From: Zopfochytrium polystomum
Lineage: Eukaryota; Chytridiomycota; Chytridiomycetes; Chytridiales; Chytridiaceae
Assembly (NCBI GenBank): GCA_025765615.1
Contig: JAIVFJ010000024.1
Span: forward strand, 310,001-374,000
Direction: 5' to 3'
Length of the DNA: 64,000 bases
The notes beneath the pieces are model-generated. The model was not told the DNA's origin, searched no databases, and saw nothing but the letters and a program-made list of their open reading frames with translations. Made by a program: the position numbers and the translations under genes. Positions 56,914 to 64,000 of this stretch are shown here, piece by piece (within the stretch, counting starts at the first letter, position 1; every line of letters begins with the position of its first letter).

Positions 56914-58895
56914 TGGTTGTCGGAGAGTGGGTGGAAAGGAAGATGAATGGGTGCTCAGGGGTGCTGCTGTTACTTGAGTGCGAGGGTTGAGACACTCAGG
57001 CCAGTAATGCGTCGCTCCTTAAGTGGTGGAAGGGTAATTACGCCTTCGGTTCCTCTTTTTCTTCGCCCGGCTACTATGAGGTTTTGTGAAAAAAAAAAAG
57101 CGAGGTGGGGAAGAAGAGAAGGAGGAGGTTGATGATCGAAGCCGCTCGTTGGCGAGTTATGAGCGCGTTGACCAAGGGGGGGCACGGCGCACCGGGGCGG
57201 TTGGCTGCTGGGTGGTGGTGGAGGCGAACTGGCGGCGTGTGGGCGGACGGCCCGATTTAAAGCGTGTGCTGGTTTCTGGGATGGGATCGCAGGACATGGA
57301 GAGGGAGTGAGACCGAGGCAGAGAGAGACAGAGAGACACAGACAGACAGAGAGAGATAGAGGGAGAGAGTGAGAGAGAGTGAGAGTGAGAGTGAGAGTGA
57401 GAGAGTGAAGCGAGACAGACAGACAGGGTGAGGATGAATGAATGATATGCGAGCGGCTCGTGCCGTCCACGGGAACCTGATGGAGGGGGTGGCCCGTCCT
57501 GTCTGCCTTGCGGTGCTGTGCCTTCTCTCTCTCTCTCTCCCTCTCTCTCGCTCTCCAACCGCGCGATTGTCCGATCGCGCTCGATGAACATCTTGCTTGG
57601 GCAGCGAGCGGGCTTTTCTCATTTTTTCCAACAAATATTAAAACAAAACGAAAGCAACAATTCCGTGCCATGCAGGTTCTCGAGTCATGTGGGTGGTGGT
57701 TTTTCTTTTTTTTTTCTTTCTTTTATTTTCTTTCTTTTTTTTTTGGTTTGACTTTCTTTCCTTTTTTGTTTAACCCCATAATCCGTCCCGATTTTATTTA
57801 TATTTTTGAAGCAAAGGGCCGCGCATGTGCGCAGTGGCCGCAAACCAGCCAACCCGACACGTGGTTTATTTACCGGCCTTGAAGTTTTCCCGTATCTTCC
57901 ATCAACCACGCACGTCATATTTAATGTCGAACAAAACATCACGCAGGGACTGCATGCCGTGATGTGATTGATGATGGACGATATGGCTCGCTGGGCTCTC
58001 CGCCCGCCTTTCTGTGTTACTTTTTTTTCTATGGCTGTCAGATCGCCAAGAATTCAGACCCAGCCCCCAGCAGCAATTTCAAAGCAGAACGAGAAAACAG
58101 AAAAGAAAAAAAAGAAAAAAAATCAAACTCGGCGGGAGGCCGCGTGGCCCGTCGCGCGCTGCCGCGGCCGCACGTGGGCATGGGCGTCTTCATTTTTGGC
58201 TGGTGACCGCACAACCTACCAGTTCACAAGGTGCTTGTCTCACTTCCTCTTTTTCTCCACTGTCTCTTTTTGTGCGATGTGTGTGTGTGTGACCCAGGGG
58301 CACACGGGTGCTCAGCGTGCGCGCGGGTGCAGCTGTTCTTCTCTTAGCTTTTTTTTTTTGTTTGGTTATTTTTCATTTGGAGCGCGACCATGTGAACATC
58401 AGAGAAAAAGAGTGTGGAAAATAAAACAAAAGCGAGAGAGGCTGCGACAGACCTCGCAGCGCGGATTCTGGTCCGTTCGGTGCAAAGAACAGAAGAAAAA
58501 AACCAAAAGAAAAAAAAAAAAGGAAAAACACCTCTTCGCCGGTTACAAAGGCGGACAATGTCGGCACAAACTCCGCCCCCTTGTCAGGCAGTCTTGATAT
58601 AAAGTGCCGCGCTCGAGTCACCCGCCACCCTTTCCCCCACTCCATCCCTCACCTTTCCTGCGCACTGAGCGCCGTGACCCACAGACATCTTTTTCCCACT
58701 CTCGGCGCCCACAAACATTGTTGATACCTCATACGCGTGCCTCTCTTCAAAATCAGACCTTTACACAAACGCACACATACGCACACACACACACACACAC
58801 ACTCGCACACGTACTCGCACACTATCACTTAAGCAGACTCGTCGCGTCCTCGCTCAGCCCGTCGTCCTCTTTACCGCAATCAACTCGTGCTCGCA
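56914..58895. repeat. Microsatellite-rich divergent promoter between lipases
   Basis: Nearly 2 kb with no supported gene. GA/GACA/GTGA repeats occupy about 57307-57425, CT runs 57525-57555, T-rich tracts 57704-57745, A-rich tracts 58100-58125 and 58495-58522, and a CA run 58781-58802 lies just upstream of lipase copy 2. Long apparent frames here are translations of simple repeats. Confidence 0.7.
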
Positions 58896-60111
58896 ATGCT
58901 TCTCTTGTCCGCTCTGACTGTGGCAGCCATTTCTGGCGTCTTTGTCCAAGCCGCTCCCGCGCAGAGCCTTCGGGACGCTCGTCTTTCCACGGCCAAGCCG
59001 CCCGGCTACGACGCTGCATACACCAGGACGTCGCAGTTTTTGCAGAACAATGTCATGGCAAACATTGACGACCTTGAGACCCGGTCTCCGTATGTCAAGC
59101 AGTATATGAACGACCTTGTTGCGGCTGAGAAGCGCATCTTCGAGCTGACGATTGGAACTGGCTGGCACAATGCCTCGTACGTCAAAGAGAGGGTATGATT
59201 TTCTTTGCACGTGACCTAGGCAAAACGCTAAACGAAAAACAAAAAAAAATTCCAGGGTGGCCGCTTCGAACGCCGAGGTGGGTCTTCCGCCACAGGCTCA
59301 GGTGCGAACTCTGCATCCCTTCGCACAAGCATCCAGACCACCATACTGCTGGCATCTACCGCCTACTGCGACCCCCGCCGTCGTGACGGCTTGGAACTGC
59401 ACTGCCTGCGCAGACTCGCGCATTTCAAAGACCCACGACGTGACGGTCGTGTCGTCGAGCTCGTCCGGAATGCAAGGTTTCATTGCTGCCAACGACAACC
59501 TCAAGACCATCATCGCCTGGTACCGCGGGTCCGTCAACATCCAGAACTGGATCGAAAACCTCAACATCCTCCAGGTCGACCTGGACCTTCCGGGCGCGCC
59601 TTCCAGCGTGCGCGTCCACTCGGGCTTTTACAACACGTGGGACTCCGTCGCCGACGGCACCCTCGCTGCCATCAAGTCGCTGATGGCAAAGTACCCGTCG
59701 TACTCGGTATCGTTTGCCGGCCACAGCCTCGGCGCCGCGGTCGCGGTGCTCGGCGCCGTCGAGGCGTCAGCCAGTGGCGCGATCCCGGCGTCCAAAATCA
59801 CCATCACGACCGTCGGCGAGCCGCGCATCGGCAACGACAAGTTTAACAACTACTTTACCGGCCTCGGATTCGCCGCGTACCGCCGAGCCGTCAACTACAA
59901 CGACATTGTGCCGCACCTGCCGCCTCTTTTGCTTGGATTCAACCACCACGTGACCGAGGCTTGGATCGACAGCGCCGGTGACAGCGTCTACTGCGACGAC
60001 CCGTCCAACAACGGCGAGGACACCAACTGTGCCAACACGATCCCGCCCTGGGTCTCGACGTCTGCGCACGGTGTCTACGACGGCATTGCCCTTGGCGGCG
60101 GCACTTGCTGA
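58896..60111 (+). pseudogene. Secreted class 3 lipase, copy 2, with 1-base frameshift
   Basis: Paralogue of the divergent lipase. Exon 1 (58896-59192) encodes a signal peptide (LLSALTVAAISGVFVQA), RDARLSTAKPPGYD and FELTIGTGWHN. After a 63-bp intron, exon 2 starts GGRFERRGG in the frame conserved with copy 1 and reads to STAYC. There a C run of five (59372-59376) breaks the frame. Dropping one C gives DPAVVTAWNCTACADSRI and an intact rest: AGHSLGAAVAVLGA (nucleophile Ser), YNDIVPHLPP (Asp) and STSAHGVYDG (His). The gene is either a recent pseudogene or carries a base-call error; without the shift it would be fully functional. A different donor two codons earlier could rescue an open frame, but only with a non-conserved segment. 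Confidence 0.75.
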
Positions 60112-60880
60112 ATGAGGTCACGTGTGCTTTCTGCTTCTCTTTAGCTTTCCTTTGGGTTTTGTGTTCATTTCCTTTGTGCGTTTTTTTTTTTTTTTTTCAC
60201 TTCCTTTATTGTGTCTACTGTGAAAAGTTTCCTCTCCCCTTGTTTTCGAAGCCTCTCGCCAAACACTCTTACTCCACCAAAAAAAAAAAAGAAAAAAAAG
60301 GAGGGACGGCTCGAGGGTCGAAGCGCCACGGGGAACCCCATCTCGCTCAGTCATCGCCTCGTGATTCGCCTTCCTCGCTTGAGTCTCTTTCAATTCAATC
60401 TTTGTTTTGCTCGTCCTCCCCTCACCCGCCTGGAACGATTTGTTCAAGTGGCTCACCAGTTTTCTGTCCTCTCTTCACTCTCTCTCTCTCTCTCTCTCCA
60501 TCCTCCTCTCGCTCATCCGGTCCAACTGGACGGACACTCACTGGCTTCGGCTTCCCACCACCACCACCACGACGAACTCGCTGCTTCTGTTTCTTCACGA
60601 TCCCTCGCCTTTTGACTCGTCTCGTTGCTTGCTATGAGAACCCTGTGCTTCACAAACAAAGAAATAAAAAAAGAACCTCTCCGAACTGCTTTGAGCCTCA
60701 ACCTGATTCTGGGGTTGTTTTCCCGCAACGAATGTTCAGCTCATAGACCGAGTCAATTGCATACACTGTGTGTGTGTGTGTCTGTGTTCATTCGATGCTG
60801 TCGCAGTGGTTGGGGTGAGAACGGAACCACACACTCATTAAAAAAAAAAAAAAAAGGAACGAAAAAAAAAAAAAAAAAGA
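60112..60880. other. Intergenic, low complexity
   Basis: T, A and CT runs (for example 60181-60199 and 60478-60498) with a 17-base and a 16-base A tract just before 60881. No supported gene. Confidence 0.5.
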
Positions 60881-61144
60881 ATGAAAATGAAAGTGATTCC
60901 CACGCTCTCACTTGCCTTAATCCTTCTCGCCAAACTGCTCACGGCCAGCGCGGAAGCAGCCAGACCCCCTCTGCCGTCCGGAGCCGGCTGCCGGCCTCCA
61001 AAGCCAGCCCACATCCACCACACCAGCTCTTCCAAACCGCTCTTTCGGCGCAAAGTCGCTCTGACCCTGCACTCACGCGGCCCGCTAGCGGCGAATTCCA
61101 AAGCGGCGAGCCGAGGCCTCCCCAGGAGGACGCTGGTTTACTAG
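60881..61144 (+). CDS. Candidate small secreted basic protein
   Basis: An 87-residue frame beginning MKMKVIPTLSLALILLAK, continuing LLTASAEA and then a mature part rich in Arg, Pro, Ser and His. The leader is a textbook signal peptide with a cleavage site after AEA. The mature part has only one cysteine and no known domain. It could equally be the first exon of a longer gene. The start follows A-rich DNA. Support is the leader alone. Confidence 0.35.
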   Translation: MKMKVIPTLSLALILLAKLLTASAEAARPPLPSGAGCRPPKPAHIHHTSSSKPLFRRKVALTLHSRGPLAANSKAASRGLPRRTLVY

Positions 61145-62379
61145 TGTTTGCAAAAGGTCTCTCCCCGCCAATCGCCAAATACCCCCGTCAAATACCCCCG
61201 TTCTCCATTGTCCTCAAAACCCATTTGAACTTGCAAACTTCGTACCCACCACAACTCCTCCACCTCAAAAAAAAAAAAAAAAAAAAAAGGTCACGTTGTC
61301 AAGGTTGACTTCAACGCGTTCTAGTCGTCGACGGGAAGACATTTGCTGGCGCATCTCCGTTCGTCCGCTGACCAAGACCATGGAGGCCGCGCTGTCGTGG
61401 ACGGCCCCCGGTCTTGCGGCCGGGGCTCGACAATTCTCTGTTCGGTACACGCTGGTGGATGTGGAGATGGGCGAGACCCGTGCGCTGGGCAGCGCCGAGC
61501 TGACGTGGACCTCGGGGGGAGGACAGGGAGACGAAGGGACGACAGATTGCTGCGCAGAGGCCGAGCCGAAGGAAGTGCATTGTGAGAGCTGTTGGTGGCA
61601 GCGGCATGGGGTCGTGGACCAGCGGCATGTCGGAGCCGTTTTTTGTGGATGTGGATTAGGCGAGGGCGTGCGGCAGATTGTGCGGCGTGCCTTTCTGGGT
61701 GGTGAGCCATCATTCCTTCGGGGACGGCGCTGTGGGTGGTGCGCGTCGACGTCACGCCCAAAGAAACAAAGCAAAAAAAAAAAAAAAAAAAAACATCGAT
61801 TGAAATTGATGATGGGAAGCCCAATCAAAACTTGGGGAAAATTGCAGCAAAAAATTCATAAAATAAAAAACTCAAGGGAACGGCCGCTGATAGGGTGAGG
61901 AGAGGGGGGGGTTCGTGGGCGGCGACGCATCGGTCGGTGCAGATCGGGTGAAGTGGGGTAGAGGGTGAGGGGGGCGGGGCCGCTTATGACCCAGACTACG
62001 GTGTGGTAGCCGGATCAATCAATGGGCCACGGCCCATGTGGATGGCCTCTCTGATCAGGGATCACCATCCTCTGTTTCTTGTTTGTCGTCGACGTAAAGC
62101 CAGCCCACCCCTTCGTCTGGTCTGGCCGGCGATCGGGCAGTGTGGAGGCGAGGTTTTTGAGCACGGTCATCCCCTTCTGCTTTTGCACATCGTTGGGTGT
62201 GACTGACCCCTTTCTTCACGTTTTCCAGAGCCCCACGTCTCCCCGCTCCGCCTCCTCGTCTTTTCGACTGAAAGGACAGGAGCCTACCGGAACCCATCCC
62301 GATTTCGGACACCACAGTACCTCCCACCATTTTGGCAGACTCGGCAAACACTTCGGCAGCCGCTGCAGCAGCCTCGGCC
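61145..62379. other. Interval upstream of the TIR gene
   Basis: Poly-A tracts at 61266-61288 and 61774-61792. A 173-residue frame starting MEAALSWTAPGLAAG at 61381 has a beta-strand-like opening (RQFSVRYTLVDVEMG) but becomes Cys/Lys-rich and is unproven. A good splice acceptor (TTTTCCAG) near 62228 hints that the TIR transcript starts further upstream than 62380. Confidence 0.4.
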
Positions 62380-64000
62380 ATGTCGGCGTTGGGCCGGGTG
62401 ATCAGCGCAGCCGCTGGCGGCGGCCCCGGGGGCGGGGCTACGAAAAACCACGCTTTCCCCAACAACGAATGTGTGCGGATAAAAGTAGCCACGTCGAAGC
62501 GATCGATGGTCATCATCATCCGAAGCGATGCCACGGTATCCGAATTTTTGGACGCTGTTTCGTCCAAGATCATTCGGGGATTCCCCGTTGGCAGCGTGGT
62601 AAGCGGCCCAGAAAGGCCGTTCGGCCTTACTGACCGTTTCTTTTTTTTCTTTCTACTTTCTTTGTCTTCCCCGTAAATTTGATGAATTCCTCCCGACTCA
62701 CTAGGTCTTCAACCCTCAGCCAGTTGTTGCCGCCATGACCCGCGACGGGTACTTTTTCGATGATGACGACCTGGTGCGGATCACTATGCCACCCCCTCCC
62801 CCCCCTGTTTTCTTTTTGCTAATGATTCCCTCTTCTGCTTTCCGAATCGCCCCTCAAACTAGGTGAAGCACGCTTTCAACCAAGACCAAGAGGTTATAAC
62901 ATTGACTCATGAGGAATTGCGAGCAACCCTCAAGACCCAACTCGATCCTTTTTTCTCGCGCCCCGTCGTCTCTGAGTTCCAGCAACCGAGACGCATGGTA
63001 ACCTTGCCCGTTCTTCCTGGCCAGGGCCTGATCACTTCGCCTCCTGGAGTCCCTCTTCTTTTGGGACCCCCGTCGTCGCGTCGTAGCAGTGCCACGTTCT
63101 TCAGTTCAGGGGGTATGGGTGTGGATACCGATAAGACGGCGGGGTACAACGGCGTCTCTGGGTTTGATATTGAGGGTCGTCGGGTGGCCAGCCCATCCGA
63201 CGAAAACGCACCGGGATTTCCTCTCTATGGTGCGCATGGGAAACGGCTCAGTGCGGCGAGCAGCCTGACGGGAATGCAGGCACTAGAAGAAGAAGGTCCC
63301 GACGACGTGTTTCCGGATGATCAGATGGTGGATAGCGAGACCATCTTCACCAGCAGCATTGCGAGCCTGGTGTCGGGCGGTTTGAGCGCGGCCGCAGTTG
63401 CAGGAGCTGGAGACTCCTCTACTTCAACGGCGGGATCCGTCTCGGGTGCGGGCGATCCGTGGGACGGCGGGTCCGTTGTGAGCGGCGGTCACGCCCAGCA
63501 CCTTATTTTCCTTTCCTTTGCGCGGGAGAACTCTCCAAGAACCGCCGAAAACGGAAAACCAGTCGGAGTGTGCGATCCATTTGTGAGCGATTGTTCGCCA
63601 AGAAAAATTTCCCAATTCTGACGGTCTTTCACAGTGGATATACAGCAACCTGAAGGAAGCCGGGTTTAATGTGTTTATTGACGCCTCCGATAGAGAGGCA
63701 GGTGAGGCGTTGTCTGAAGAACTTGTGGAAATCATGTTGAAAGGTTCGGAGTTCGTGAAATCGCGCCAAGTGTGGTACTAACAGCTTGCAACTGCAGCTA
63801 CCCACTTTGTCACCTGTATCTCGAAAGAATATGCTGAGGTGGGTGCTGTTGTTCAATACTTCTTTCCTTTGGAGTGTGAAATATTGAACAATGCCGTCGC
63901 AGTCTCCTCTCTGCGACCACGAGTTCAAGTTTTCTAGATTTAAAAAGCGAGTAGTCTGTTTAGTCGGAGCCGAAAACAACACAGACTTTTTCCAGTCGAC
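62380..64000 (+). CDS. TIR-domain protein with N-terminal ubiquitin-like region, 3' end missing
   Basis: Exons 62380-62598, 62705-62773, 62863-63582, 63635-63743, 63798-63838 and 63903 onward join without phase conflict. Residues about 25-105 (VRIKVATSKRSMVIIIRSD...DGYFFDDDDLVKHAF) look like a PB1 or ubiquitin-like fold. A Ser/Gly-rich linker of about 200 residues follows. From about residue 309 a TIR fold begins: HLIFLSFARE (strand A), NLKEAGFNVFIDASDREAG (box 2 region), SEELVEIMLKATHFVTCISKEYAE, then SPLCDHEFKFSRFKKRVVCLVG. Glu at about 393 in CDHEF is in the position of the catalytic Glu of NAD-hydrolysing TIRs (WCxxE-like). Numbering assumes the Met at 62380, which may be internal because no upstream in-frame ATG was found before a stop. 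The role is unknown; immune-type or NAD signalling is inference. Confidence 0.72.

Noticed and set aside
56970..57671. 233-residue minus-strand frame rich in Ser/Leu between the lipases
   Set aside because: It is a translation of GA, GT and GACA repeats. Composition is driven entirely by the microsatellites.
59256..59400. Alternative start MAASNAEVGLPP for lipase copy 2
   Set aside because: It gives an open frame through the C5 run but a segment unlike copy 1. The conserved GGRFERR...STAYC segment lies in the other frame, so the shift explanation is preferred.
61265..61828. 187-residue minus-strand frame starting with Phe runs
   Set aside because: It begins and ends in poly-T read from the A tracts on the other strand. 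Its middle is Arg/Pro/Ser-rich antisense of a GC-rich segment.

Overview
This window is nuclear DNA from a fungus, and most likely from an early-diverging, chytrid-like lineage. The fungal call rests on many short spliceosomal introns (mostly 45-110 bp, GT-AG), a fused 3-isopropylmalate dehydratase, WSC, DUF1996 and DUF3712 secreted proteins, and Mucor-type class 3 lipases. The chytrid placement is inference only, from an LRR-TM-SH3 architecture, TMEM223 and FAM210 homologues and a TIR-domain gene. Every gene model was built by hand by joining reading frames across splice sites, so small exons and 5' ends are the weakest parts.

Layout. 1-2.8 kb is the 3' part of a cullin-3 gene. 2.8-6.3 kb is transposon debris with a Ty1/copia RNase H remnant and a solo LTR carrying a perfect 5-bp target duplication. 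6.3-22.8 kb is a dense housekeeping block: the AFG2/SPATA5 AAA-ATPase, an LRR-TM-SH3 receptor-like protein, a TMEM223 homologue, ribosomal protein eL6, eIF3e, an RPRD/Rtt103 CID protein, a TLC-domain membrane protein, the GPI8/PIG-K transamidase and a small membrane protein. 22.9-35.7 kb is a secretome block: two intronless DUF3712 paralogues flank a DUF1996 protein and a six-WSC-domain protein, with a roughly 375-bp imperfect palindrome in the adjoining intergenic DNA. 35.7-41 kb is repeats, including one old LTR split by two younger LTRs, each with a perfect target duplication. 41-47.8 kb holds a mitochondrial carrier (apparent frameshift), Leu1 and the proteasome ubiquitin receptor Rpn10. 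47.8-52.9 kb is again repeat-derived: a decayed piggyBac transposase, a tRNA-like fold and degenerate GC-rich repeats. 52.9-64 kb holds a FAM210-like mitochondrial protein, a small protein ending in a CaaX-like motif, a divergent pair of class 3 lipases (one with an apparent 1-base frameshift), a possible small secreted protein and the 5' part of a TIR-domain gene that runs off the window.

Functional themes. Protein turnover and quality control (CUL3, Rpn10, AFG2), translation (eL6, eIF3e), RNA polymerase II termination (RPRD/Rtt103), mitochondrial proteins (TMEM223, carrier, FAM210) and surface or secreted proteins (GPI8, DUF3712, DUF1996, WSC, lipases). Genes alternate strand with short shared promoters. 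Microsatellites and homopolymers of 20-40 bp are unusually common between genes and inside introns. The least described element is the TIR protein, which has an N-terminal ubiquitin-like/PB1-like region and keeps the glutamate expected of NAD-cleaving TIR domains.
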